Shown here: positions 1 through 5,705 of the stretch, in pieces
Layout: the number at the start of each line of letters is the position of its first letter
Numbering within the stretch: position 1 is the stretch's first letter
Assembly: GCA_949288405.1 (NCBI GenBank)
Contig: CASEKM010000118.1
Location: forward strand, 1 to 7,473
Source: an uncultured bacterium
Lineage (GTDB): Bacteria > Bacillota > Clostridia > Oscillospirales > Oscillospiraceae
Direction: 5' to 3'
DNA length: 7,473 bases
The notes under the pieces: generated by a model
Seen by the model: the letters and a program-made list of their open reading frames with translations, nothing else
What the model was told of the DNA's origin: nothing
Databases searched by the model: none
Translations under genes and position numbers: made by a program

Positions 1-274
1 CCGGGCGGCGAGTTTCTTTCCCAGCGATGGGAAAGAAACCAAAGGATCGCCGGGGGACGCGGCCGACGGGCACTTCGTGCCCATAGGACCGCTTTCCCCG
101 GGTCCCCCATTACGAGGGATGCTCTCCTGAAAGGGGCAGAACATTTCCGGCGCGCAAAATCAGGAGTGCTTGGGTGCGGTTCCTTCCGGGCCACTGGGCC
201 CTGGGTTCGCAAAATCTGCTTTTGGTGCGGTCCCGCTTTTGCGCCTGAGCTTTCTCGGCCAACGCTCCCGGTCC
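1..274 (+). repeat. composite dispersed element, copy A
   Basis: This stretch aligns along its length with 2195-2507; the landmarks come in the same order. They are: a 5' segment reading CCGGGCGGCGAG; hairpin H1 (arms 12-22 and 29-39, 11 bp, loop AGCGAT); hairpin H2 (arms 68-73 and 77-82, loop TTC); a conserved block from about 102 to 177; a 7-bp inverted repeat CTCCTGA/TCAGGAG (124-130 and 160-166); a GGGCCC-rich hairpin near 188-202; and a closing module beginning GCGCCTGAG at 241. Bases 6-11 (CGGCGA) can also pair with 47-52 (TCGCCG), enclosing H1. The left end may lie outside the window. No transposase and no obvious terminal inverted repeats are visible, so I call it a dispersed structured repeat rather than an insertion sequence. 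Confidence 0.8.
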
Positions 275-284
275 AGTTTCCGTC

Positions 285-311
285 GTAGGGGCGGCCCCAT
301 GTGGCCGCCCG
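285..311 (+). repeat. GTAGGGGCGG-type hairpin module
   Basis: GTAGGGGCGGCC, a six-base loop CCATGT and GGCCGCCCGC form a stem of about 8 bp. The sequence is nearly identical to 2597-2624, and variants lie at 623-645 and 2678-2702 and, reversed, at 785-813. In this copy the following segment (312-326, reading GCGGACCGGTCTGGGA) runs into unrelated sequence, so the right-hand arm seen in the 2595-2651 copy is missing. Confidence 0.7.
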
Positions 312-370
312 CGGACCGGTCTGGGATCAGCTGCGAGGGAAATAGGACCGCTCTGTATCCGCGTAGGGGA

Positions 371-400
371 GAGGCTGAAGGTGAATCGGCCGAAGGCCGA
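371..400 (+). repeat. partial double-hairpin element with GAA triloop
   Basis: GAGGCTGAAGGTGAA is followed by a perfect 6-bp stem TCGGCC (386-391), loop GAA (392-394) and GGCCGA (395-400), then GAGAGG. This matches the second half of the double-hairpin elements at 530-580 and 650-692 (a GAAGGTG lead-in, a stem with GAA loop, then a purine-rich tail). The stem sequence differs but the pairing is kept. The first hairpin is not recognisable. Confidence 0.5.
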
Positions 401-430
401 GAGAGGCCACCCTGGGGTGTGCCCTTCCCG

Positions 431-480
431 GCCCCCTTGTGAAAGGGGGCTGTCGCCGCCGGCAGGCGGTGACTGGGGGA
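431..480 (+). repeat. double-hairpin element, variant with GTGA loop
   Basis: The first hairpin has an 8-bp stem, GCCCCCTT (431-438) with AAGGGGGC (443-450), and loop GTGA. The second has a 9-bp stem (452-460 with 465-473, one G-T pair) and loop GGCA. The tail is TGGGGGATTCC. There is no T-run on either flank, so this is not an intrinsic terminator. It shares the two-hairpins-in-tandem layout of 530-580 but not its sequence. Confidence 0.6.
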
Positions 481-489
481 TTCCGTTTC

Positions 490-529
490 GCGCCTAAGTT
501 TTCTCGGCCAACGTTCCCGGTGCAAATAG
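490..529 (+). repeat. linking module, second copy in region A
   Basis: GCGCCTAAG...CGGCCAACG...CCCGGTGCAAATAG. Near-identical copies are at 241-274 and 2468-2507. At 2468 and here the module leads directly into a double-hairpin element; at 241 it leads instead into the GTAGGGGCGG module. The 241 and 490 copies therefore flank a segment of about 215 bp (275-489) that copy B lacks. Confidence 0.7.
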
Positions 530-580
530 CCTTCCCCCTCCAAGGGGGAAGGTGGCACGGCGAAGCCGTGACGGATGAGG
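530..580 (+). repeat. double-hairpin element (CCTTCCCCC / CACGGC-GAA-GCCGTG)
   Basis: Hairpin 1 pairs CCTTCCCCC (530-538) with GGGGGAAGG (544-552). Hairpin 2 pairs CACGGC (556-561) with GCCGTG (565-570) around a GAA triloop. The tail is ACGGATGAGGG. The same element is at 2508-2560, nearly base for base, and at 650-692 with different stem sequence but the same layout. I recognise very similar sequences as common in gut Oscillospiraceae genomes, from general familiarity rather than a search. Confidence 0.75.
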
Positions 581-622
581 GTGGGTTCTTGAAACGCGAC
601 CCTACTGGTTTCCGGTGGACTG

Positions 623-645
623 TAGAGGCGGCTGCCAGCCGCCCG
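623..645 (+). repeat. GTAGGGGCGG-type hairpin module, variant
   Basis: GTAGAGGCGGCT, loop GCC, then AGCCGCCCG. The 7-bp stem pairs 627-633 with 637-643. Compared with 285-311, the last pair of the stem changes from C-G to T-A on both sides, so pairing is preserved. Confidence 0.6.
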
Positions 646-649
646 CAAG

Positions 650-692
650 CCTTCCTCTTTAGGGGAAGGTGCCCCCGAAGGGGGCAGATGAG
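650..692 (+). repeat. double-hairpin element, diverged copy
   Basis: Hairpin 1 pairs CCTTCCTC (650-657) with GGGGAAGG (662-669), including one T-G pair, around loop TTTA. Hairpin 2 pairs GCCCCC (671-676) with GGGGGC (680-685) around GAA. The tail AGATGAGGGGAACGGTCCT is also found after the copy at 2508-2560. The second stem shares almost no sequence with CACGGC/GCCGTG at 556-570, yet keeps the same 6-bp length and the same GAA loop. Confidence 0.75.
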
Positions 693-763
693 GGGAACGG
701 TCCTAGTTATGTAGGCGGTCCGTTTCCCGCGGGCCGGTCTGGGACCCCTGCGGCAAAACCGGA
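691..763 (+). repeat. mosaic segment shared with 2556-2660
   Basis: AGGGGAACGGTCCT, GCGGTC, GCGGGCCGGTCTGGGACC and GCGGCAAAACCGG occur in the same order as in copy B (2558-2660), with changes between them. Here the GTAGGGGCGG hairpin between the landmarks is missing and GTTTCCCGC stands in its place. Read with 285-326, this looks like the right-hand part of one GTAGGGGCGG element separated from its left part. Confidence 0.5.
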
Positions 764-784
764 CCATTGTCCCGGGTTCGGCCC

Positions 785-813
785 CAGGCGGCCGCCATAT
801 ATGGCGGCCCTAC
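785..813 (-). repeat. 20-bp perfect palindrome, reversed GTAGGGGCGG-type module
   Basis: GGCCGCCATATATGGCGGCC (790-809) is a perfect palindrome. Read on the minus strand with its flank it begins GTAGGGCCGCC, so it is an inverted member of the 285-311 family with stem GGCCGCC and centre ATATAT. It lies 11 bp past the stop codon of the minus-strand ribbon-helix-helix gene. No T-run follows on that strand, so if it ends the transcript it is not a canonical intrinsic terminator. Confidence 0.65.
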
Positions 814-820
814 AGGGTGG

Positions 821-994
821 TTACCCCTGCTCCGATTTTTCCCGGTATTTGTTCAGCAGGTCCTCCACCGCCTCGTCCAGCAGGCGGGATTTGGGGATAC
901 GGGTCTTTCTGGACAATTCGTCAAACTGCGCGATCAATTCATTTTTTAGGGAAGAGGTAAAACGTGTCCGGTTCACCAACAATGCCTCTGCCAT
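821..994 (-). CDS. small ribbon-helix-helix DNA-binding protein (57 aa)
   Basis: This is probably a dimeric DNA-binding regulator of the ribbon-helix-helix (Arc/CopG-like) class. Residues 7-14 (VNRTRFTS) fit the beta strand that enters the major groove. Residues 16-30 form an amphipathic first helix, RIPKS (32-36) is the turn, and residues 37-51 (RLLDEAVEDLLNKYR) are the second helix; the IPKSRLLDEA stretch is typical of the class. There is no effector or toxin domain. I chose the ATG at 994 because AAGGTGG (1008-1002) lies 7 bases upstream. An ATG at 1000 would be one base from that site, and the GTG at 1012 would place the site inside the gene. The gene is divergent from the Cys-rich gene at 1108, and the region between has a large inverted repeat, so autoregulation or regulation of the neighbour is plausible inference. 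It could alternatively be a lone antitoxin; no toxin is adjacent. Confidence 0.8.
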   Translation of the reverse strand: MAEALLVNRTRFTSSLKNELIAQFDELSRKTRIPKSRLLDEAVEDLLNKYREKSEQG

Positions 995-1004
995 GTCCAT
1001 TCCA

Positions 1005-1096
1005 CCTTGCACTATGTTATGCTAGATAGTTTATCATAGGTACTATGAAAAACAAGTGGTTGCAATTTACTTATAATGATGTATAATAGTGCAAGG
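1005..1096. promoter_or_regulatory. 11-bp perfect inverted repeat spanning the divergent region (possible operator pair)
   Basis: CCTTGCACTAT at 1005-1015 is the exact reverse complement of ATAGTGCAAGG at 1086-1096, with 70 bp between. Each arm covers the start of the ribosome binding site of one of the two divergent genes, so both genes have the same ATAGTGCAAGG leader. A regulator bound at both arms could block both genes at once. That role, and the ribbon-helix-helix protein as ligand, are inference. A trivial alternative is duplication of a leader sequence. Confidence 0.45.
1060..1087 (+). promoter_or_regulatory. promoter of the Cys-rich small protein gene
   Basis: TTGCAA (1060-1065) and TATAAT (1082-1087) are separated by 16 bp. 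A start about 7 bases after the -10 would fall near 1094, giving a leader of only about 14 bases that contains the AAGGAGG site (1093-1099). A second TATAAT at 1072-1077 has no matching -35. Confidence 0.65.
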
Positions 1097-1107
1097 AGGT
1101 GATAGTT

Positions 1108-1296
1108 ATGGAACCGAAAAAACCGGATGCTTCTTGTGCCCAGTGCCGGCACTTCCACCGCCACTATGTCCGGGTGGGGGCAAACCGGTATGTCCCCCTG
1201 GTGCAGGGCCACTGCGGCGAGCCCCGGTGCCGGGACAAGCGGGAGGACACCCCGGCCTGCGGCCGCTTCTCCCGGCGGCCCGGGGAGAGGGCGTGA
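1108..1296 (+). CDS. small Cys/His-rich protein of unknown function, putative zinc binder (62 aa)
   Basis: I do not know a function for this protein. Its five cysteines (10, 13, 36, 41, 51) and four histidines (15, 17, 19, 35) include a CxxC knuckle in SCAQCRHFHRHY and further pairs in GHCGEPRC and TPACGRF. That spacing suggests a structural zinc site. Aromatic and basic residues dominate, and there is no signal peptide or membrane segment. I have seen similar short proteins of the CxxCxxF...GHC...TPAC form in gut Clostridia, from general familiarity. The start is the ATG at 1108, with AAGGAGG (1093-1099) 8 bases upstream; an in-frame GTG at 1099 falls inside that site. The gene is divergent from the ribbon-helix-helix gene and lies 106 bp ahead of trmO, which has its own promoter. 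A nucleic-acid-binding or regulatory-partner role would be speculation. Confidence 0.75.
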   Translation: MEPKKPDASCAQCRHFHRHYVRVGANRYVPLVQGHCGEPRCRDKREDTPACGRFSRRPGERA

Positions 1297-1332
1297 GCCC
1301 CGGTCCGGGGCGGGGAGGCGGGCCCGGCGGAC

Positions 1333-1361
1333 TTGTTTTTCACCGGCCGGGCCGGTATAAT
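1333..1361 (+). promoter_or_regulatory. promoter of trmO with a dyad in its spacer
   Basis: TTGTTT (1333-1338) and a consensus TATAAT (1356-1361) are 17 bp apart, so transcription would start near 1368, about 35 bases before the trmO ATG. The spacer holds a perfect inverted repeat, ACCGGCC G GGCCGGT (1342-1356), that fills it and touches the first base of the -10. A repressor bound there would block RNA polymerase; whether one exists is unknown. Upstream, 1297-1311 can form a small GCCCC/GGGGC hairpin, but it lacks a directly following T-run. Confidence 0.7.
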
Positions 1362-1402
1362 GGCGGTATCCCGGCTCAGGCCGGAAGAGAGGAGGCGCCC
1401 CA

Positions 1403-2098
1403 ATGGCAGAACAGCATACCATGAAGGTCATCGCCCGCATCCACAGCGACTTTCCCACCAAGTTCGGCATCCCGCGCCAGAGCGGCCTGGTGGAGGCCCT
1501 GCGGGCCATGGTGGTCTTTGAGCCGGAGTACCGGAACCCGGACGCCCTGCGGGGGCTGGAGGGCTTCAGCCACATCTGGCTGATCTGGCAGTTCTCCGGG
1601 GCGGTGCGGGAGGACTGGTCCCCCACGGTGCGGCCCCCCCGGCTGGGGGGCAATGTGCGCATGGGGGTGTTTGCCACCCGGTCCCCCTTCCGGCCCAACC
1701 CCATCGGCCTGTCCTCCGTGCGGCTGGAGGCCGTGGAGCACCACCCCCAGTACGGGCCGGTGCTCATCGTGGCGGGGGCCGACCTGATGGACGGCAGCCC
1801 CATCTATGACATCAAGCCCTACCTCCCCTACGGCGACTGCCACCCGGAGGCCTCGGGCGGCTTTGCCAGCGCGCCCAAGGAGCCCACCCTCCAGGTGGAG
1901 TGCCCCCCCGCCCTGCTGGAGCAGGTGCCGGAGCGGCTGCGGGAGGCCCTGCTGGGCGTCCTGGCCCAGGACCCCAGGCCCCAGTACCAGCGCAGCCCCG
2001 ACCGGGTCTACGGCCTGTCCTTCGGGGGGCTGGAGGTGAAGTTCACCGTGGAGGGGGAGCGGCTGACGGTGCGGGAGATTTTGGAGGGACAGACGTAG
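1403..2098 (+). CDS. trmO: tRNA (adenine(37)-N6)-methyltransferase TrmO
   Basis: TrmO (also called TsaA/YaeB) uses S-adenosylmethionine to methylate N6 of the t6A37 base in tRNA-Thr, giving m6t6A next to the anticodon and aiding decoding in the cytoplasm. At 231 residues it matches the family length (about 235 in Escherichia coli). Family motifs in order are GIPRQSGL (22-29), the VFATRSPFRPNPIGLS block (89-104), DLMDGSPIYDIKPYLPY (127-143), and the C-terminal DPRPQYQ (190-196) with the RVYGLSFGGLEVKF strand (201-214). The start is the ATG at 1403, with AGAGGAGG (1388-1395) 7 bases upstream; the ATG at 1421 has no such site. The gene appears to be a single transcription unit with its own promoter. 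I find no canonical terminator after it; the next structured sequence is the repeat beginning at 2195. No missing motif or frameshift is visible. Confidence 0.95.
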   Translation: MAEQHTMKVIARIHSDFPTKFGIPRQSGLVEALRAMVVFEPEYRNPDALRGLEGFSHIWLIWQFSGAVREDWSPTVRPPRLGGNVRMGVFATRSPFRPNPIGLSSVRLEAVEHHPQYGPVLIVAGADLMDGSPIYDIKPYLPYGDCHPEASGGFASAPKEPTLQVECPPALLEQVPERLREALLGVLAQDPRPQYQRSPDRVYGLSFGGLEVKFTVEGERLTVREILEGQT

Positions 2099-2194
2099 GG
2101 GCGGGGTTCGGATTGCTTTTCTGTAGGGCGCGCCGTTCCGAAGTGTTCCAAATTTCGCCGCCAAAGATAACTTTTTGTTCTAACGGCCCGTATC
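2099..2194. other. spacer between trmO and the second repeat copy
   Basis: There is no gene and no strong terminator. A TTCGGA/TCCGAA inverted repeat (2106-2111 and 2135-2140) and the palindrome GGCGCGCC (2128-2135) are present, and the run CTTTTTG near 2171 is not preceded by a convincing hairpin. I assign no function. Confidence 0.5.
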
Positions 2195-2507
2195 CCGGGC
2201 GGCGAGTTCCTTTGCCCATGGCGGCAAAGGAACCAAAACGCCCCCGGGGACGGCTCCAGATGAGCACTTCGTGCTCATAGTCGCCTTTCCCCGGTGAGCA
2301 CTTCGTGCTCATAGTCGCCTTTCCCCGGACCCCATTACGAGGGACGCTCTCCTGAAAGGGGCAGAAAATTTCCGGCGCGCAAAATCAGGAGTGCTTGCGT
2401 GCGTTTTTTTCCGGGCCCACAGGGGCCCTGGGTTTGCAAAAATTGCGGCTGGTGCGGTTCCACATCTGCGCCTGAGTTTGCCGAGCCAACGCGTCCGGTG
2501 CAAATAG
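2195..2507 (+). repeat. composite dispersed element, copy B
   Basis: This is a diverged direct copy of 1-274, with the same landmarks in order. H1 is at 2206-2216/2223-2233, H2 at 2261-2267/2271-2277, and the long conserved block at about 2330-2404. CTCCTGA/TCAGGAG is at 2349-2355 and 2385-2391, followed by the GGGCCC hairpin and the GCGCCTGAG module at 2468. H1 differs from copy A at two pairs and H2 at one, and in each case both sides of the pair changed. H2 with its 3' flank is duplicated here (2261-2328). The element is gene-free; short minus-strand frames across it are repeat-derived. Confidence 0.8.
2261..2328 (+). repeat. exact 34-bp tandem duplication containing hairpin H2
   Basis: Positions 2261-2294 and 2295-2328 are identical. 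Each unit starts with the hairpin TGAGCAC-TTC-GTGCTCA and ends TTTCCCCGG. Copy A has a single unit at the matching place (about 67-102). Exact identity points to recent slippage or unequal exchange. Two adjacent units with no spacer do not make a CRISPR array. Confidence 0.9.
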
Positions 2508-2560
2508 CCTTCCCCCTCCAAGGGGGGAAGGTGGCACGGCGAAGCCGTGACAGATGAGGG
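2508..2560 (+). repeat. double-hairpin element (CCTTCCCCC / CACGGC-GAA-GCCGTG)
   Basis: Nearly identical to 530-580. Hairpin 1 lies at 2508-2531, with six Gs instead of five in the 3' arm. Hairpin 2 pairs CACGGC (2535-2540) with GCCGTG (2544-2549) around GAA. The tail ACAGATGAGGGGAACGGTCCT matches the tail of the copy at 650-692. Confidence 0.75.
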
Positions 2561-2594
2561 GAACGGTCCTGATTATGAGAGCGGTCTGTTTCAA

Positions 2595-2651
2595 CCGTAG
2601 GGGCGGCCCCATGTGGCCGCCCGCGGGCCGGTCTGGGACCGGCCCCTACGG
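2595..2651 (+). repeat. complete GTAGGGGCGG element with alternative folds
   Basis: One fold has two side-by-side hairpins: GGGCGGCC/GGCCGCCC (2601-2608 with 2615-2622, loop CCATGT) and GGGCCGGTC/GACCGGCCC (2625-2633 with 2637-2645, loop TGG). The other fold joins the ends, CCGTAGGGG (2595-2603) with CCCCTACGG (2643-2651), a perfect 9-bp match. The end-to-end match makes this look like a complete unit with its own terminal inverted repeats; the copy at 285-326 lacks the right end. Confidence 0.7.
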
Positions 2652-2677
2652 CAAAACCGGGAGATTCCCGCATTTCG

Positions 2678-2702
2678 CAGGGGCGGTACGCCAGTCCGCC
2701 CG
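2678..2702 (+). repeat. GTAGGGGCGG-type hairpin, diverged copy
   Basis: GCAGGGGCGG, a nine-base loop TACGCCAGT and CCGCCCG pair over 6 bp (2681-2686 with 2696-2701). It keeps the GGGGCGG...CCGCCCG frame of the family with an unrelated loop, and it lies just before the peptidase terminator. Confidence 0.45.
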
Positions 2703-2711
2703 AAAGCGTGG

Positions 2712-2741
2712 AAAAAGCGGAACGGCCAACGGCCGTCCCGC
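2712..2741 (-). terminator. intrinsic terminator of the C39-like peptidase gene
   Basis: Read on the minus strand, an 11-bp stem (2741-2731 with 2727-2717, one G-T pair, loop GTT) is followed directly by five Ts (2716-2712). It begins 17 bases past the stop codon at 2759. The hairpin is G+C-rich like the neighbouring repeats, so the terminator may itself derive from one. Confidence 0.8.
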
Positions 2742-2758
2742 CTATATCTAACACTCTC

Positions 2759-3679
2759 TCACGCCAGGGAAAACGCCCACAGATTGGTGATCTGTCCGGC
2801 CAGGGTGTCGTAGTCCCACAGCTTCTCGCTGGTGGAGCGCCGGTTGGGGTCCCGGACCTGGAATTTCCCGTCCTCCACCCCGGCCAGGACGATAAAGTGT
2901 CCGCTGGTGGTGAAGTCCCCGGGGCCCACGCTGCAGACGATGGGTTCCCCCGCCTCCAGGGCGTTCTCCATTACCGACTGGCTCAGGGGCAGCTCCCGGG
3001 CGGTGACGCCGAACTGTGCCCCTCCGGCGGACATGAGCTCCCAGCTGGTGCCCACCCCGTCCACATAGTACCCCATCTCCTGGGCGTACTGGGCCACCGC
3101 GTAGGGGGTGGCAGTCCTGTCTCCGGTCAGGCCGCAGATCACCATGGACAGGGCGGTGGGACCGCAGCCGTTGAGGGCCATGGGCCCGTCCCCGTACTGG
3201 GCGCAGCCCCAGCGCGGGTCCCACTGGAGAAGCAGAGGGATGGTCCCCCGCTCCGCCTCCTCCACGGTCTCCGCCGGGACCCGGTCCTTTTCCTGGGGGT
3301 AATCGGCCACAAAGTCCACCGTCTCCGGGTTGCGCACCGCCAGCTCCAGCAGCTCCTGCGGGTAGTCTTCCAGGTGGGAGAGGAGCTCCCTGGCACGGGG
3401 CTCCTCCCGGGCCAGCTCCTGGAGCTGGGTCTGGAGGTCGTCTCCCACCGCCTCCACCTCCCCCTGCTCCGAGTGGGAGACGGACGGGGGCGTGTAGGGG
3501 GAGTGGGACCGGGCAAAGCGCCCCCTCAGGAAAAGCGCGCCGCCCACCAGAAAGAGGACCAGGACAATCCACGGCACGGGAAATCTCCGGCGGCGCTTCT
3601 TCCGGCGGCGGGACTGGGCCGGAGCTTGTCCTGTCCGGCGGGGGAGGCGGGGTTCGCAGGAATCATGATAAGCAGGCAT
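2759..3679 (-). CDS. membrane-anchored C39-like cysteine peptidase (306 aa)
   Basis: This is a probable extracytoplasmic cysteine peptidase of the C39-like (papain-fold) group; its substrate is unknown. The N-terminus is strongly basic (RRRKKRRRR, 24-32) and is followed by one membrane helix (about 35-51), so the chain should sit N-in/C-out as a signal anchor. Residues 56-146 form an acidic, helix-prone linker with DYPQE twice (105-109 and 127-131). The peptidase domain begins at IPLLLQWDPRW (147-157), where Q152 is the likely oxyanion-hole glutamine. The nucleophile is C172 in NGCGPTALSM, with H261 in GHFIVLAG and D277 in RDPN completing the triad. No ABC-exporter domain is fused, so it is not a bacteriocin-processing transporter. 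The ATG at 3679 has AAAGGAG (3692-3686) 6 bases upstream; an upstream GTG at 3733 has none. The gene has its own terminator and is separate from the liv operon. A cell-wall or peptide-processing role would be inference. Confidence 0.85.
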   Translation of the reverse strand: MPAYHDSCEPRLPRRTGQAPAQSRRRKKRRRRFPVPWIVLVLFLVGGALFLRGRFARSHSPYTPPSVSHSEQGEVEAVGDDLQTQLQELAREEPRARELLSHLEDYPQELLELAVRNPETVDFVADYPQEKDRVPAETVEEAERGTIPLLLQWDPRWGCAQYGDGPMALNGCGPTALSMVICGLTGDRTATPYAVAQYAQEMGYYVDGVGTSWELMSAGGAQFGVTARELPLSQSVMENALEAGEPIVCSVGPGDFTTSGHFIVLAGVEDGKFQVRDPNRRSTSEKLWDYDTLAGQITNLWAFSLA

Positions 3680-3723
3680 AGGGGGCTCCTTTCTAAGTGC
3701 AGACGGCATAAGCCGCCATGATT

Positions 3724-3755
3724 CTTTCCACACCGGCCCCGGTTTTTGTGGAAAG
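3724..3755 (-). other. hairpin in the leader of the peptidase gene
   Basis: CTTTCCAC (3724-3731) pairs with GTGGAAAG (3748-3755), and inside it ACCGG (3732-3736) pairs with CCGGT (3739-3743). The result is a 13-bp stem with a T-rich bulge. It lies 45 bases upstream of the ATG, does not occlude the AAAGGAG site, and is not followed by a T-run. Its role is unknown; it may affect message stability. Confidence 0.4.
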
Positions 3756-3773
3756 CCGGAGCCTACTTTCCCT

Positions 3774-3802
3774 ACTGTACTTCGAAATTTTTAAAATTGC
3801 AG
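3774..3802 (-). promoter_or_regulatory. weak candidate promoter of the peptidase gene
   Basis: On the minus strand CTGCAA (3802-3797) and TACAGT (3779-3774) are 17 bp apart within an AT-rich tract (about 3778-3822). The boxes match the consensus poorly (3 and 4 of 6), so this is tentative. The AT-rich tract is the only promoter-like composition between the liv terminators and the gene. Confidence 0.3.
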
Positions 3803-3844
3803 GAAAGAAATCTTAAATTTTTCCGAAGACGCTCCGGCGGATGC

Positions 3845-3880
3845 AAAAAGCGCCGAAAGCGGCCTGGCCGCTTTCGACGC
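3845..3880 (-). terminator. second intrinsic terminator-like hairpin, downstream of the liv operon
   Basis: On the minus strand GCGTCGAAAGCGGCC and GGCCGCTTTCGGCGC (3880-3850) form a stem of about 13 bp with one mismatch (3853/3877) and a three-base loop. Five Ts (3849-3845) follow. It lies 80 bp beyond the first liv terminator (3960-3991), so it can act as a backup. It also lies upstream of the peptidase gene and could end leader transcripts there. Confidence 0.65.
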
Positions 3881-3898
3881 CTCAGCTTGTCGAAAAGC
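3871..3898 (-). other. alternative hairpin competing with the 3845-3880 terminator
   Basis: CTTTCGAC (3871-3878) can pair with GTCGAAAAG (3889-3897, one bulged A) around a loop of ten bases. The 3871-3878 arm is also part of the terminator stem 3850-3880, so only one of the two hairpins can form. In a minus-strand transcript this hairpin is made first, which is the layout of an antiterminator. It may simply reflect a repeat built on TCGAAAAG/CTTTCGA arms. Confidence 0.35.
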
Positions 3899-3959
3899 CT
3901 TTGTTAAGGGGGAACTGCCCAAGTTTTGGCGGGGGGCTCGAGGGGGCGGCATGCCCGGC

Positions 3960-3991
3960 AAAAAACAGGCGCCGGATCGCTCCGGCGCCTG
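3960..3991 (-). terminator. intrinsic terminator of the livHMGF operon
   Basis: On the minus strand CAGGCGCCGGA and TCCGGCGCCTG form a perfect 11-bp stem (3991-3966) with tetraloop GCGA and six following Ts (3965-3960). It begins 21 bases past the livF stop codon. Between it and the second hairpin (3880) no gene is seen. Confidence 0.93.
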
Positions 3992-4012
3992 TGCTCTGTG
4001 TGCGGTTTGGAC

Positions 4013-4697
4013 TCAGCTGCCCAGATAGGCCTTTTTCACGTCCTCGTTGGCCAGCAGCTCCCGGCCGGGGCCGGTGAGGGTGATCCGCCCGGTCTCCAGC
4101 ACATAGCCCACGTCGGCGATGTGCAGGGCCATGTTGGCGTTCTGCTCGATGAGCAGGACGGTGACCCCCTGCTTGTTGATCTCCCGGATGATGTCGAAGA
4201 TGCCCTTCACCACGATGGGGGCCAGGCCCAGGGAGGGCTCGTCCATCATAATGATCTTGGGGCGGGACATGAGGGCCCGGCCCACGGCCAGCATCTGCTG
4301 CTCGCCGCCGGACAGGGTGCCCGCCGCCTGCCAGGAGCGCTCCTTCAGCCGGGGAAACAGGTCGTACACCCAGTTCAGGTCGTCCTCCAGGCTGTCCTTT
4401 CGGAGATAGGCCCCGATCTTCAGGTTCTCCAGCACGGTCAGGTCGGGGAACACGTGACGGCCCTCGGGCACCAGGGTGATCCCCTTGGACACGATGCGGT
4501 CGGGGGACAGGGAGGTGATGTCCTCCCCCTGAAGGTGGATGCGCCCGTGGGCGGGCTTCACCAGACCGGCGATGGTGCGCAGGGTGGTGGACTTGCCGGC
4601 GCCGTTGGCCCCGATGAGGGTGACGATCTGTCCGTCGGGCACCTCAAAGGAGATGCCCTTCACGGCCTCGATGCCGCCGTAGCTCACCTTCAGTTCG

Positions 4698-4711
<14 letters not shown>
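4013..4711 (-). CDS. livF: branched-chain amino acid ABC transporter ATP-binding protein LivF
   Basis: LivF is one of the two cytoplasmic ATPases that power uptake of branched-chain (or related hydrophobic) amino acids through LivH-LivM. At 232 residues it has normal family length. Walker A is GANGAGKST (34-42), the signature is LSGGEQQ (133-139) and Walker B is IIMMDEP (153-159). The Q-loop position reads PEGRHVF (82-88) and the switch region reads LLIEQNAN (187-194). Both are the forms usual for LivF, without the canonical switch histidine. I chose the ATG at 4711 (MLKIDELKVSYGG), where the family normally begins; GGGGGTGG lies about 6 bases upstream. The start overlaps the end of livG by 14 bp, so translational coupling is likely. 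It is the last gene of the operon and is followed by a strong terminator. The exact substrate cannot be read from the ATPase. Confidence 0.93.

Positions 4712-5701
<990 letters not shown>

Positions 5702-5705
<4 letters not shown>

Larger units (their letters stand above)
1..820. other. gene-free mosaic of dispersed G+C-rich hairpin repeats
   Basis: I see no credible gene here. Reading frames are open on both strands, but they run through hairpin arms and repeat modules, their translations are rich in Arg, Pro and Gly with no recognisable domain, and none has a convincing ribosome binding site. The stretch is built from modules that recur at 2195-2702: a long element (1-274), GTAGGGGCGG-type hairpins (285-311, 623-645, 785-813 reversed), double-hairpin elements (431-473, 530-580, 650-692, partial 371-400) and a short linking module (241-274 and 490-529). 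The individual modules are annotated separately. Confidence 0.8.
995..1107. promoter_or_regulatory. AT-rich divergent intergenic region with clustered ACTAT/ATAGT motifs
   Basis: This is a sharply AT-rich island in G+C-rich surroundings. It separates the minus-strand ribbon-helix-helix gene from the plus-strand Cys-rich gene and must serve both. ACTAT occurs at 1011-1015 and 1042-1046, and its complement ATAGT at 1026-1030, 1086-1090 and 1102-1106. On the minus strand TAACAT stands just before ATAGTGCAAGG, in the same place as TATAAT on the plus strand, but I find no good -35 at the right distance for it. An alternative minus-strand pair, TTGTTT with TAAACT at 16 bp, is weak. Confidence 0.55.
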